A stretch of 64,000 bases of DNA, from NCBI GenBank assembly GCA_017546025.1, contig JAFYYS010000022.1:97863-161862 (forward strand), in the 5' to 3' direction. The notes under the pieces are model-generated. The model did no database searches. It had not been told where the DNA came from and saw nothing but the letters and a program-made list of their open reading frames with translations. Below are positions 27,152 through 36,600 of this stretch, one piece after another. Position 1 is the stretch's first letter; each line of letters begins with the position of its first letter. The stretch comes from Lachnospiraceae bacterium (GTDB taxonomy: Bacteria > Bacillota > Clostridia > Lachnospirales > Lachnospiraceae). Position numbers and translations under genes: made by a program.

Positions 27152-27183
27152 AAACCGCAAATCTTCGGATTTGCGGTTTTTTT
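27152..27183 (+). terminator. Terminator of tRNA-Trp
   Basis: A 12-bp stem (27152-27163 with 27168-27179), TTCG loop, T run. Confidence 0.93.
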
Positions 27184-27204
27184 GTGTCTAAAGGGGGTAA
27201 TTGA

Positions 27205-27233
27205 TTGTATTTCCGCTGAAACCGTGGTAAAAT
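27205..27233 (+). promoter_or_regulatory. Promoter of the DUF3048 gene
   Basis: TTGTAT at 27205-27210 and TAAAAT at 27228-27233 with extended TGG at 27225-27227; spacer 17 bases. Confidence 0.65.
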
Positions 27234-27266
27234 AACTATGTGCGTGTGCACAAAGGAGGAATACCT

Positions 27267-28454
27267 ATGAAACAGTTTATCAGTAACCATTTTCTTCCGG
27301 TTTGCATCGGAATCGGAGTGGTTTGTGCCCTTGCTGTCGTCCTTGTCGTAGCGGGCATGAAGAAGGATAAAAACAAGAATACCCCTGCAGATATTAACAA
27401 CACGCAGGCTGTAACGCCGTCTGCCGCCGTGGCAAGTAAGCCCACGGATGCGCCCACGGATGCGCCTACGGACACCCCTACGCCGGAGCTTCCCACGGAA
27501 ACCCCGACACCTACTCCCGACCCGCATGCGGGCATGGTAAGAAGCGCCCTTACGAATGAGTGGATTTCGAAGGAAATCGACGAAACAAGACCGATTGCCG
27601 TCATGATGAACAACCTGCTTCCGGGAACCCCCCAGAGCAGCATCAATAAGGCAGGTGTCGTTTACGAGCTCAAGGTAGAAGGCAACATCACCCGTCTTCT
27701 TGCCATCATTGAGGACTGGAAGGGACTTGATAAGATCGGTTCCGTTCGAAGCGCGAGAAAGACGTATGTCTTCCTGCAGATGGAATGGGATCCCATCTAC
27801 CTGCATTTCGGAAGCTCAAATGTTGCACAGCCCTTCCTGAACCGTGCCGACGTTTTGAATCTCGACGGTATGCAGTATGAAGGAAAAGTATACTACCGTT
27901 CCACGGACCGGGTGGCACCGCACAATGCCTATGCAAATGCAGAGGGCATCTTGTGGGGGGTAGAGCATAAGAAGTATTCTTTGGAGCACGCGGATCATTA
28001 TGTGAGGGACCACTTTAAGTTTGCTCCCGATGACACCCCGACCCTGCTTTCCGACGGGCAGGATGCGAGAATCGTACGTCCCGGCTATCAGGAGAATACT
28101 CCTTGGTTCCAGTATAACGCCGATGACGGGTTATACTACCGTTTCCAGTATGGCAAGGAGCAAATCGACAATGTCGACAACAAGCAGATTACCTGTAAGA
28201 ATGTCATTCTGCAGTACTGTGCTTCCGAAGTCGTCGATGATAAGGGGCATAAAGTTTTCACCATCCACGGCACGGGTAACGGTTACTTCATCACAAACGG
28301 CAAGGCTGTTCCGATTACATGGAAGAAGAACGGCGATTATGATCCGACCCGTTTCTATTATCAGAACGGCGAGGAGATTCAGCTGAATACCGGTAAGACC
28401 TGGATCTGCATTGTCAGAAAACAGGATGTCGGTACCGTAAAGATTGAACCTTAA
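27267..28454 (+). CDS. DUF3048 family membrane-anchored protein (YerB-like)
   Basis: 395 residues from ATG 27267 (SD AAGGAGGA). One N-terminal helix (LPVCIGIGVVCALAVVLVVAG), then a Thr/Pro/Asp-rich linker with repeated PTDAPTDAPTDTPTPE, then the DUF3048 domain. Its conserved phrases are RPIAVMMNNLLPGTPQSSINKAGVVYE, GSVRSARKTYV, HFGSS and TDRVAPHNAYA. The domain faces outward; its biochemical role is unknown, although the family is common in spore-forming and related Firmicutes. Confidence 0.9.
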   Translation: MKQFISNHFLPVCIGIGVVCALAVVLVVAGMKKDKNKNTPADINNTQAVTPSAAVASKPTDAPTDAPTDTPTPELPTETPTPTPDPHAGMVRSALTNEWISKEIDETRPIAVMMNNLLPGTPQSSINKAGVVYELKVEGNITRLLAIIEDWKGLDKIGSVRSARKTYVFLQMEWDPIYLHFGSSNVAQPFLNRADVLNLDGMQYEGKVYYRSTDRVAPHNAYANAEGILWGVEHKKYSLEHADHYVRDHFKFAPDDTPTLLSDGQDARIVRPGYQENTPWFQYNADDGLYYRFQYGKEQIDNVDNKQITCKNVILQYCASEVVDDKGHKVFTIHGTGNGYFITNGKAVPITWKKNGDYDPTRFYYQNGEEIQLNTGKTWICIVRKQDVGTVKIEP

Positions 28455-28487
28455 GACTTTTTGTTGAAAATAGGAGAGGAGGCACTT

Positions 28488-28811
28488 ATGAAAGAGTACG
28501 TTGAAGGTTACGACCCGATTGCAGAAGAAGAGAAGAAACCGGAAGTGGATGAATCCGTACAGCTGATTCGCGATGTATCGGCGACCAAGGAATTTGTATC
28601 GAAGCATTCCACAAAGACCGGGCGTAAAGGCGTGGACAGCGTTTACCGCGTTGTATTGTGTTACGGACTGATTATTGTCGGCATCGGCATGATTATTCTT
28701 GCTGCCGTAAGCAAAAACGAGGAGTATTCTTCGCTTTATGTGGGCGGTATTCTTTTCGCCCTCCTCGGAATCGGTCTTGACTTTCTGTCCAGAAATATTA
28801 CGAAAGACTAG
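28488..28811 (+). CDS. Small two-helix membrane protein
   Basis: 107 residues from ATG 28488 (SD GGAGAGGAGG). An acidic soluble N-terminus of about 58 residues is followed by two helices (VVLCYGLIIVGIGMIILAAV and LYVGGILFALLGIGLDFL). Not recognised. It is probably co-transcribed with the DUF3048 gene and the DHH gene. Confidence 0.75.
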   Translation: MKEYVEGYDPIAEEEKKPEVDESVQLIRDVSATKEFVSKHSTKTGRKGVDSVYRVVLCYGLIIVGIGMIILAAVSKNEEYSSLYVGGILFALLGIGLDFLSRNITKD

Positions 28812-28820
28812 GATTTGCGT

Positions 28821-29828
28821 GTGGAAATAAAGAAGGATAGCTTTCAGGCCCTTGCGGACCTGCTCCGCGGGCACCGTGTCATTATTCAGACGCATGATTT
28901 TCCCGATCCCGATGCCATTGCCTCGGCATGTGCCTTAAAGGAACTGCTTTCCTATAAAGGCATTCCGTCTGAAGTGATGTATTTCGGAAAGATTGAGAAG
29001 ATTAACATCAAGATGATTCTTGATATGTTCGATTTGGACGTCAAGGATGCGAAAGAGCAGAAAGACCTTTCCGCAGACGACTATGTCGTGACCGTTGACG
29101 GTCAGAAGAACAACTCCAATTTTACAAATCTGATTGGAAACGAGGTGGCCTGCATAGACCACCATCCGTTTGTTACGGACCATCCATATGCCTTCATCCG
29201 GCATGAGATTACCGGAGCCTGCGCTTCGATTATCACGCACTGGATCATGGAAGAGCATATGCCTGTTTCGAAAGAATTGGCGACACTTCTTCTGTACGGC
29301 ATTAAGATGGATACGCGGAATTTCAGTGCCGGCGTAACCCATTACGATATTACCGCATTTGATTTCTTAAACGGAATTGCGGATATCGGGCAGATCAGCC
29401 ACCTGGATAACAGCGTTTTAGAGCTTTCGGACCTTCGGGCGTACGGAGCTGCCATTGAGAGCATTTCCATCTACGACAACGTGGGATTTTCCTATATTCC
29501 GTTTTCGTGTCCGGACGGTTTGATAGCTTCTGTCTGCGAATTCATCCTGTCACTTAGTTCGGTGCAGATGGCAGTCGTCTATGCGGAAAGAAACGGCGGA
29601 TTAAAGTTCTCGGTCCGTTCCGAGGTACCGGAGCTGAATGCCGGAAAGCTTTTGCACATAGCACTTAAAGGCATCGGAAACGGCGGCGGTCATATGTCCA
29701 TGGCCGGTGGTCTGGTGTATCCCGATCAGAGAAAGACTCTCGGGGAGACCCGTTTCATGGAAGCAATGATTCGGGAACGGATTCTGAATGCATACCACGA
29801 TTTAAGCGAGGAAAGGGAGCATGTATAA
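28821..29828 (+). CDS. DHH/DHHA1 phosphoesterase
   Basis: 336 residues from GTG 28821; a TTG at 28815 is possible but GTG has the better spacing from AGGA at 28810. The metal-binding motifs are THDFPDPDAIASA and CIDHHPF, with a third aspartate in VTVDGQ. GIKMDTRNF continues the DHH core and GNGGGHMSMAGG is the DHHA1 RNA- or nucleotide-binding loop. The overall layout resembles NrnA-type nanoRNase or pAp phosphatases, but the N-terminal HDFPDPDA rather than HxxPDGDA differs slightly. The stop overlaps the tgt start. Confidence 0.85.
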   Translation: MEIKKDSFQALADLLRGHRVIIQTHDFPDPDAIASACALKELLSYKGIPSEVMYFGKIEKINIKMILDMFDLDVKDAKEQKDLSADDYVVTVDGQKNNSNFTNLIGNEVACIDHHPFVTDHPYAFIRHEITGACASIITHWIMEEHMPVSKELATLLLYGIKMDTRNFSAGVTHYDITAFDFLNGIADIGQISHLDNSVLELSDLRAYGAAIESISIYDNVGFSYIPFSCPDGLIASVCEFILSLSSVQMAVVYAERNGGLKFSVRSEVPELNAGKLLHIALKGIGNGGGHMSMAGGLVYPDQRKTLGETRFMEAMIRERILNAYHDLSEEREHV

Positions 29829-30954
29829 GCTTCTTCATACGGACGGCTTAGCGAAGCGGGCAGAGTTTACAACGGTGCACGGAACCGTGCAGACGCCGGT
29901 ATTCATGAATGTCGGAACCGTTGCGGCCATTAAGGGCGGTGTTTCGTCGGTGGACCTTAAATCCATCGGCACGCAGATTGAGCTTTGCAACACATATCAT
30001 CTTCATGTGCGCCCCGGAGACGGCCTGATTGCGCAGATGGGCGGTCTGAATCCGTTCATGCACTGGGACGGGCCGACTTTGACCGATTCCGGCGGTTTTC
30101 AGGTGTTCTCGCTTGCGGAACTTCGCAAGATTAAGGAAGAGGGCGTCACATTTCATTCGCATGTTGACGGCCGCCTCATTTTCATGGGACCGGAAGAAAG
30201 CATGCAGATTCAGTCGCATCTTGCTTCGACAGTGGCAATGGCATTTGACGAATGTCCGTCAAGCGTTGCCGAGCGTTCCTACATTCAGCAGTCCGTTGAC
30301 CGGACGACACGCTGGCTCGAGCGCTGCAAAAAGGAGATGGACCGGCTGAACTCACTTCCGGAGACGATTAACCCGCATCAGATGCTGTTCGGCATCAACC
30401 AGGGCGGTGTCTGCGATGACATCCGGATTCAGCATGCCAGGACGATTCGCGACATGGATCTCGACGGTTATGCCATCGGCGGTCTTGCCGTAGGAGAGAG
30501 CCATGAGGAAATGTACCGGATTCTTGACTGTACCGTTCCCGAGCTTCCGAAGGACAAGCCGGTTTATCTGATGGGTGTCGGAACGCCTGCGAACATCCTT
30601 GAGGGCGTTGCGCGCGGCGTCGATTTCTTCGACTGCGTCTACCCGACCAGAAACGGACGGCACGGACATGCCTACACAAACCACGGCCGCCTGAATCTGA
30701 AAAATGAACGGTATAAAACCGACATGCGTCCGATCGAAGAGGGCTGTGACTGTCCGGCGTGCCGGAATCATTCCCGTGCCTATATCCGCCATCTGCTTGT
30801 TTCCGGTGAGATGCTCGGCCTTCGATTAATGGTCTTGCATAATCTCAGGTTTTATAATAGAATGATGGAGGAAATTCGAACGGCGATAGAAGAAGACCGC
30901 TTTTCGGAATATAAAAAGATGCGGCTTGACGGTTTTGCCGAAGGGGAAGCCTAA
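29821..30954 (+). CDS. tgt: Queuine tRNA-guanosine(34) transglycosylase
   Basis: Exchanges guanine-34 for the queuosine precursor in GUN-anticodon tRNAs. 377 residues. Active-site loops TDSGGFQVFSL and DFFDCVYPTRNGRHG (nucleophile Asp) are intact. The zinc site is CDCPACRNHSRAYIRHL. ATG 29821 overlaps the end of the DHH gene by 8 bases. No queC/D/E/F genes are in the window. tgt-yajC adjacency is conserved across bacteria. Confidence 0.98.
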   Translation: MYKLLHTDGLAKRAEFTTVHGTVQTPVFMNVGTVAAIKGGVSSVDLKSIGTQIELCNTYHLHVRPGDGLIAQMGGLNPFMHWDGPTLTDSGGFQVFSLAELRKIKEEGVTFHSHVDGRLIFMGPEESMQIQSHLASTVAMAFDECPSSVAERSYIQQSVDRTTRWLERCKKEMDRLNSLPETINPHQMLFGINQGGVCDDIRIQHARTIRDMDLDGYAIGGLAVGESHEEMYRILDCTVPELPKDKPVYLMGVGTPANILEGVARGVDFFDCVYPTRNGRHGHAYTNHGRLNLKNERYKTDMRPIEEGCDCPACRNHSRAYIRHLLVSGEMLGLRLMVLHNLRFYNRMMEEIRTAIEEDRFSEYKKMRLDGFAEGEA

Positions 30955-30976
30955 GGCCTTTGAAAGGAGTTTATAT

Positions 30977-31312
30977 ATGAACTTGTTGTACTTATTCGGC
31001 GAAGCAGCCGCTAACGGACAGGGAGAAGGCGGTTGGCAGGTCATTCTTTTCTATGCCCTTTTCCTGGTAGCCATCATCCTCGCATTCTACTTCCTGGCAG
31101 TTAAGCCCTCGAAGAAGGAAGAGGCCAGAAGAAAGGCCATTACGGATTCCGTTGCAATCGGTGACAGCGTCGTTACGACGGCCGGCTTCTACGGTGTCGT
31201 AATCGATATGGTGGAAGAGCAGAACATCGTTGTTGTTGAGTTCGGCAATAACAAGAACTGCAGAATTCCGATGAAGAAATCCGCCATTGTCGAGGTTGAG
31301 AAAGCCAATTAA
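30977..31312 (+). CDS. yajC: Preprotein translocase subunit YajC
   Basis: 111 residues from ATG 30977 (SD AAAGGAG). One membrane helix (VILFYALFLVAIILAFYFLAV) is followed by the YajC signature KPSKKEEARRKAITDSVAIGDSVVTTAGFYGVV. No secD or secF follows; a terminator ends the unit. Confidence 0.95.
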   Translation: MNLLYLFGEAAANGQGEGGWQVILFYALFLVAIILAFYFLAVKPSKKEEARRKAITDSVAIGDSVVTTAGFYGVVIDMVEEQNIVVVEFGNNKNCRIPMKKSAIVEVEKAN

Positions 31313-31329
31313 GAATGAAACAGTAAAGA

Positions 31330-31358
31330 GAAGGGAGCCGGTTTCGGCTCCCTTCTTT
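31330..31358 (+). terminator. Terminator between convergent yajC and the membrane protein gene
   Basis: An 11-bp stem (31330-31340 with 31345-31355) with GTTT loop and a short T tract. Symmetry suggests it can serve the minus-strand gene too. Confidence 0.85.
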
Positions 31359-31365
31359 CATGCTG

Positions 31366-32667
31366 TCAGTTGATTTGGAAGGACAGGATGTTTCCGTTTG
31401 CATCGGCAATTCGGAACCCGCCCTGTGATACGCCGGGAATCACCCGACTGTAGAAAGATGTCTTGTAATAGCATTGAGTCGGTGCGGCGTAAAGAGTGAT
31501 TCCGGATTGATAGGAAAGCGAAATCTCCGCAGTGAGTTCGGGAAGTTCTTCTTCTCTGATAAACGGAATTTCAATATCCTGATACGCAGTCTTGCCGGCG
31601 ATTGAGTCGCCGAGATCAAGGGTATAAACCGTATCATACCCCTTTTTGATGACCAGGGAAGAAGCCGATATTTTTTCCGATGCGGAAAATTCCTTCTCCC
31701 AGGAAAATGAAAAAGATGTCTTTTCGGTTGCGTTATCGGAAGAAAGATACAGGGAGGAGTCCCCGAATAATTCGCCCGGTAAGGTTGTGTTTTGTCCGCT
31801 CAGCCGGATGGTAGTTGCCTTTGAACCGGTCCAGGCAACGACGTTGAGTCGATAGGAGTTAAAGGATTCCACAACTTCAATCGGAGTCTCGAAAAAGCAT
31901 TTCTCGGCATTTTTCTCAAACATGGTCATCTGGTAAAAAGCAATAAGGTTATTGTTTTCATCATTGATGCTGAAGTACACACGGTCCGGACATATTCCGT
32001 CAATAAGATCGAAGGCTACATCGAGCCAAGCGGGGAAAGCAGCTGATTCGAAAGAATACTCGTCAGGACGCATACGGAACGTTGTACTGACAAGAATCGG
32101 CACAGTCGGTTTGCTTTCGGGAGTCGGTTCAACAGAATCCCGGTTGTAAGAATCCGATTCGTTATTATCAGGGTGGCGCATTTCCCATCTGATATCGTAT
32201 ATTTCTGAGGAAATCGAGCGCCCCATCTGATCAACGGTGAACCTCAGTTGTTCAATCTCGTCCGTCAAAGATTTGATGTTGGAAATCAATAGAAAGAGCA
32301 TTACGCCGAGCACAATTGCGGAAAGCCAGAATCTGACATTTCCGGGATCCGGATATCTCGAATGTACTTGTGAGTTTTTCATGGCGTACCCCCTGTTGGC
32401 TGTTTTGTTTTGAGAATCGGGCATCATAATCGGCTGCTCGGAGAAACTCATATCGGGCTCAAACCGCTGAATCTGTTTGGTGAGATAACGGTCAAACAGC
32501 TTGCGGATAATCAGAACGGCAAGAATCAGGAAGACTACGGAGCACAGCAGCAAAATCCATACATTTACCATCAGCTTGGAGATTCTTCCTTCAGAAGAAA
32601 CAAATTCTGTCGTTTCCGTCAGAAAGGAAGATAAAAGGCGTTTTTGAATGCAAAACTGAGATGTCAT
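31366..32667 (-). CDS. Two-helix membrane protein partnered with a LytTR regulator
   Basis: 433 residues, SD AAGGAGGA ahead of the ATG. Helix one about residues 35-57 (VWILLLCSVVFLILAVLII), a cytoplasmic or outer loop of about 55 residues, helix two about 112-130 (WLSAIVLGVMLFLLISNI), a short coiled segment, then a beta-rich domain of about 280 residues without recognised family. It lies 12 bases after the LytTR gene on the same strand. That pairing matches LytTR regulatory systems, where a membrane protein restrains the regulator (known for HdrRM and BrsRM); its application here is inference. Confidence 0.75.
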   Translation of the reverse strand: MTSQFCIQKRLLSSFLTETTEFVSSEGRISKLMVNVWILLLCSVVFLILAVLIIRKLFDRYLTKQIQRFEPDMSFSEQPIMMPDSQNKTANRGYAMKNSQVHSRYPDPGNVRFWLSAIVLGVMLFLLISNIKSLTDEIEQLRFTVDQMGRSISSEIYDIRWEMRHPDNNESDSYNRDSVEPTPESKPTVPILVSTTFRMRPDEYSFESAAFPAWLDVAFDLIDGICPDRVYFSINDENNNLIAFYQMTMFEKNAEKCFFETPIEVVESFNSYRLNVVAWTGSKATTIRLSGQNTTLPGELFGDSSLYLSSDNATEKTSFSFSWEKEFSASEKISASSLVIKKGYDTVYTLDLGDSIAGKTAYQDIEIPFIREEELPELTAEISLSYQSGITLYAAPTQCYYKTSFYSRVIPGVSQGGFRIADANGNILSFQIN

Positions 32668-32679
32668 GGTTCCTCCTTT

Positions 32680-33138
32680 CTAGAACTTGAAAAAGTCTTT
32701 AAAAGCGTAGTAGTAACTTCTTGTTACGTCAACAAGGGTATCATCCGACATCGTCAAAACGAATTTCATGGAAAATGAGGACCGGATCCGTTTTACATGC
32801 TTTCTCTGGATGATAGCCGAATTGCTGACACGTAAGAATTGGAACGGATTGAGAAGCTGGATGATCCGGTAGAGCGGTTCCCGTCCTGCATAGCAGCGCC
32901 CCTCTGTGCAGTGAATGATGACATCGTGTCCGTAGCTTTCAATGAAAATGATATCATCGTCGGGAATTCTTATGACCGCACCGTTTTCATCCCGGGCAGA
33001 AAGAAAAGAACTGTCGGATTTGAAAGAAGAATCGGAGAGCGTCAGTTCCGCATTGTCATCAATCGTGATGCCGAGTGCGGTAAGCTCTTTTTCAAGCTGC
33101 TCTTTCCGGTCTTTCGACACATCAAGCTTTACTCTCAT
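32680..33138 (-). CDS. Stand-alone LytTR DNA-binding regulator
   Basis: 152 residues. I place the start at 33138 (MRVKLD), behind AAAGGAG, rather than an in-frame upstream ATG that lies before this site. The C-terminal half is a LytTR domain: IPDDDIIFIESYGHDVIIHC, LNPFQFLRVSNSAIIQRKHVKRI and LVDVTRSYYYAFKDFF. There is no response-regulator receiver domain, so its input must come another way, likely the adjacent membrane protein. Confidence 0.92.
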   Translation of the reverse strand: MRVKLDVSKDRKEQLEKELTALGITIDDNAELTLSDSSFKSDSSFLSARDENGAVIRIPDDDIIFIESYGHDVIIHCTEGRCYAGREPLYRIIQLLNPFQFLRVSNSAIIQRKHVKRIRSSFSMKFVLTMSDDTLVDVTRSYYYAFKDFFKF

Positions 33139-33163
33139 CGATTTCTCCTTTCCCACACATTTT

Positions 33164-33183
33164 CTGACTAATCTGTCTGTCAG
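33164..33183 (-). promoter_or_regulatory. Inverted repeat in the LytTR leader, candidate autoregulatory site
   Basis: CTGAC (33164-33168) and GTCAG (33179-33183) with 10 bases between lie between the -10 box and the SD of the LytTR gene. Confidence 0.4.
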
Positions 33184-33192
33184 TCTAACTAA

Positions 33193-33221
33193 ATCATATC
33201 ATTTTCCAAAAATCAAGTCAC
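33193..33221 (-). promoter_or_regulatory. Promoter of the LytTR operon
   Basis: Read on the minus strand: GTGACT, 17 bases, TATGAT preceded by TGA (extended -10). Confidence 0.6.
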
Positions 33222-33266
33222 TTTCCGCGGATTGCACAAATTGGTACGCATTCTGCACGAAATGGG

Positions 33267-33295
33267 ATGACAACCTGCTTTTTCTGTGGTATAAT
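33267..33295 (+). promoter_or_regulatory. Promoter of 6S RNA
   Basis: ATGACA at 33267-33272 and TATAAT at 33290-33295 with extended TGG at 33287-33289; spacer 17 bases. Confidence 0.82.
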
Positions 33296-33304
33296 AAACA
33301 AAAG

Positions 33305-33482
33305 AAAGATTCCTGGGGTGTTCGACAACTCCTGTGTTTTTGAACCTACAACTTTAAAAAGGGATTCCTATATCGGTAAGCGGATGTCGGGCCTCCTTCG
33401 AGTGGATGGCAGTATGCTTACTTGCGGTCGCCCACCTAGCATTGGCTAGGAGTCAAGAAGCAGGAAACGGCATTCCGGGAAT
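33305..33482 (+). ncRNA. ssrS: 6S RNA
   Basis: A rod-like RNA with a central bubble, the hallmark of the RNA that sequesters housekeeping RNA polymerase. The closing helix is 12 bp (33309-33320 with 33471-33482). Further stems pair 33330-33334 with 33461-33465 and 33337-33343 with 33453-33459. The 3' side of the bubble holds the typical small hairpin CCTAGC/GCTAGG (33435-33450). A terminal arm is closed by GTAAGC/GCTTAC (33376-33381, 33416-33421). GTGTTCG near the 5' end also fits. Identified by structure, not by database match. Confidence 0.82.
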
Positions 33483-33496
33483 GATAAGAGCTTAAT

Positions 33497-33523
33497 GGCT
33501 TCGCAGAAATGCGAAGCCTTTTT
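33497..33523 (+). terminator. Terminator of 6S RNA
   Basis: GGCTTCGC (33497-33504) pairs with GCGAAGCC (33511-33518) and five T follow. Confidence 0.9.
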
Positions 33524-33525
33524 CA

Positions 33526-33652
33526 CTTTATGGAAATCCCTCCGGGATTCCCATAAAGCAAAAAGCCCTCCGGGCGGGATGCGCACTCGCGCGAGAGGAA
33601 ATTGTTGCCTGCGGCAACCGCGCTCGGCGCGAGCGTTTCGCTTGCGAAACGC
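33526..33652 (+). repeat. Run of consecutive perfect hairpins in the addAB leader
   Basis: Six palindromic elements stand almost end to end. (1) CTTTATGG 33526-33533 with CCATAAAG 33551-33558, inner AATCCC/GGGATT. (2) GCCC/GGGC 33565-33575. (3) CTCGCGCGAG 33586-33595. (4) GTTGCC/GGCAAC 33604-33618. (5) CGCTCG/CGAGCG 33621-33635. (6) GCGTTTCGC/GCGAAACGC 33633-33652. No T runs follow them, and addB starts 28 bases later. I saw no separate promoter here. Confidence 0.8.
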
Positions 33653-33679
33653 TATTCTTACAGAAACATGGAGGTTACG

Positions 33680-36600
33680 ATGTCTCTTCGGTATGTAATC
33701 GGAAGTGAAGGAAGCAGGAAGACGGACTTTCTGTATCGCGAGATGCTGAGACTCAGCACGACTGAGCCGGATGTCCCCGTCTTTTATTTTGTTCCGGACC
33801 AGGCCACACTGACGGCGCAGCGGGAGCTTGTAAAGCTTCACGAAAACGGCTGCGTGATGAACATTGACATCTTAAGCTTAAGCCGCCTGAAATACCGGCT
33901 TTCCGAAGAACTCGGAGACTGCTTCCCGGAGGTTCTGACCGACATCGGCAAGGGCATGCTTGTGAAAAAGGTGCTTCTCGGCTGTGACGGGGAGCTTACG
34001 CTTTACGGCAACAAGCACAGAAAGCCCGGCTTTGTTTCCGAGATGAAATCGATGCTTTCCGAGCTGATGCGCTATCTGATTGATGCCGACCGTCTTTCGG
34101 AGCTGTCGAAGGATTCCGAGGACCCGATGCTCGGGCATAAACTGCATGATCTCAGCATCATTCTGTCCGGCTTCCACGATGCGCTCGGCGACCGTTACCT
34201 GACGGAAGAGGATATTTATTCGGCCATGTGCGATGCCGTATTAAAAAGCAAAAAGCTTCGCGGCGCCAGAATCTATCTGAACGGTTTCACCGGCTTTACG
34301 CCTTCGCAGTTTCTGCTTTTAAGAAGCCTGCTTTCCGTCTGCAGCGGGATGACGGTTGCGCTTACGATGGATGCCGAGCTGTTCGGAAAGACGATTCCCG
34401 GTTATTCCATCTTTCATATGACAGCCGAAACGATTGCCAAGCTCGGACGAATCGCCGACGAAGAGCATATTGAGGTGCTGACACCTGTTCTTTTACCGGA
34501 CGACAGAGACGAATCCGACCTCGGCTTTTTGAAAACCAATCTGTTCCGAAGAAAGGGCCTGAAATACGCGGATGAGGTGAAGCATGTCCGCATCCGCAGC
34601 GCCAAGACCGCCAAGGAAGAGGTCCGCGAGCTGGTAACGGACATCGAACGGCTTGTCCGGCTTGAAGGCTGCCGCTATAAGGAAATCGGTGTAATCTTAG
34701 GGGATGTGGAAAGCTACGCGCCCCTTCTTTCCGATGCCGCGAAAACGGCCGGGATTCCGTGCTTCATTGATTACAAATCCGATGTCCTCAATAATCCGCT
34801 TGTCGATTTCGTCCGGACCGCTTTAGTGACCGTGATTACCGATTTCCGCGCCGACAAGGTTTCCTCTTATCTGAAGAACCCTATGGCCGGTTATGCTTTT
34901 ACGGATGCCGCTTTGTTTGAAAACTATCTTTCGGCAAAGGGAATCCGCGGCTTCTCTGCCTATCAGAAGCCGTTCACATACCGTTTCCGTTCCGTTCACG
35001 GCGACTGCCTGACGGAGGTGAACCGGACTCGCGAACAGCTTGCGGCGGATCTCGGAACGCTCAGGACGGGATTGAAAAATGCCACGGATACTTCTGAAAC
35101 GGTCCGCGTTTTATATGATTTCCTGCTTGCCCATTCGTGCTTTGAAAAGACGGAAGAACTTGCCGGTCAGCTTGCCGAATCGAACGATGCAAGAGCGCTT
35201 CGAAAGAGTGCGGAGCTTCGTATGATTTACGGCACTGTTTTGAATCTTTTAGACGATCTGAACGGTCTTTTGGGACCTGTTAGGCTGACGCCCGGCGAGT
35301 TCACCGAGGTTTTGGACGCAGGCTTTCATGAAATTGCCATCGGACTCATTCCGCCCGAACAGGACTGCATCACGGTCGGAGACATCAAGCGTTCGCGTCT
35401 TGAAGGAATCCGCCATCTGTTCTTCGTCGGTGTCAATGACGGCTCGGTACCGGGCTTCGGCCACGGTTCCTCGATTCTTACCGAGAAGGAACGCGAGGAC
35501 CTTGCCGAACGGAAGCTTGAGCTTTCCGAGCTTCCGCAGGACAGCATTTCAACGGAAGAGTTTTACATTTACCTCGCCTGCGCGAAGCCTTCTGACAGTC
35601 TGACGCTTTCGTACAGTCTGATCGGAAAGGGCGGTAAGGAGATTAAGCCCTCCTTTGTCATCTACCGCATTCTCAATATGTTTCCGAAACTTAAGATTGA
35701 GGACGAACTGGACCGTTCGTCTCTGTTTGATGCCGTTTCCTCGGACGGCGGGAAAAGACTGTTCCTTTCCGCGCTCAGAAAGGAACCGCTCGGATACCCT
35801 TACGAGAAGGAGGTCACCGAGTGGTTTATGTCTGAGGAAGGACTGCCGTTCCTGCCGGTTGACCGCGAGCTTTTGCTTGCGTCCAAAGAAGGCGAACAGG
35901 TTCCCGAAAGCATCCCCGAAAGTGTCGCGAAGGAACTTTACGGGCAGTGCTTAAAGGGCGGTGTAACAATGCTTGAAGAGTACGCCAAATGCGCCTTCAT
36001 TACGTTCCTTAGAAGAGGCCTGAAGCTTGAAGAAATCCCCGGATATTCACCGGATCAGAGAGACTTCGGTACCATTTACCATAATGCTTTGGAGCGGTAT
36101 TCCGAAAGCATCCGTGAGGCAGGAAAGACGTTCCGCACCGTAACAGAGGAGGAAGCCCGCACATTCATGGCGGAAGCCGTGGATTACGTGATGGAAAAGG
36201 ACAGCCCTGACATCTTCCGTGTCGGAGAGCGCTACAGTTATGTCCGCCACTGCCTGAAAAGAACGCTGATGCATATGACCGAAATCATCCGCAGGCAGCT
36301 GCAGTCCGGACGCTTTGAGCCGAAATACTTTGAGGAAAAGTTCCGTTTCACGACGGAGCATATGGACGTGAACGGCAAGATTGACCGTGTCGATGTGTAT
36401 GAGGACGACCGGAATTACCTGAAGATTGTCGATTACAAGTCCGGAAGCTCGGGCTTTGATTATCGTAAGATTTATGACGGAAGGCTTTTGCAGCTTCCGG
36501 TTTACATGAAGGCCATGACGGACCGCGACCCTGACAACAACGTTCCGGCTGCCATGTTTTATGAAAAGGTCGGAGATTCTTATGTAAAGGCTTCTGACGC

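Noticed and set aside
33266..33449. Short open frames at the 6S RNA locus
   Set aside because: No SD or conserved protein features, and the region folds as a rod-like RNA between a promoter and a terminator.
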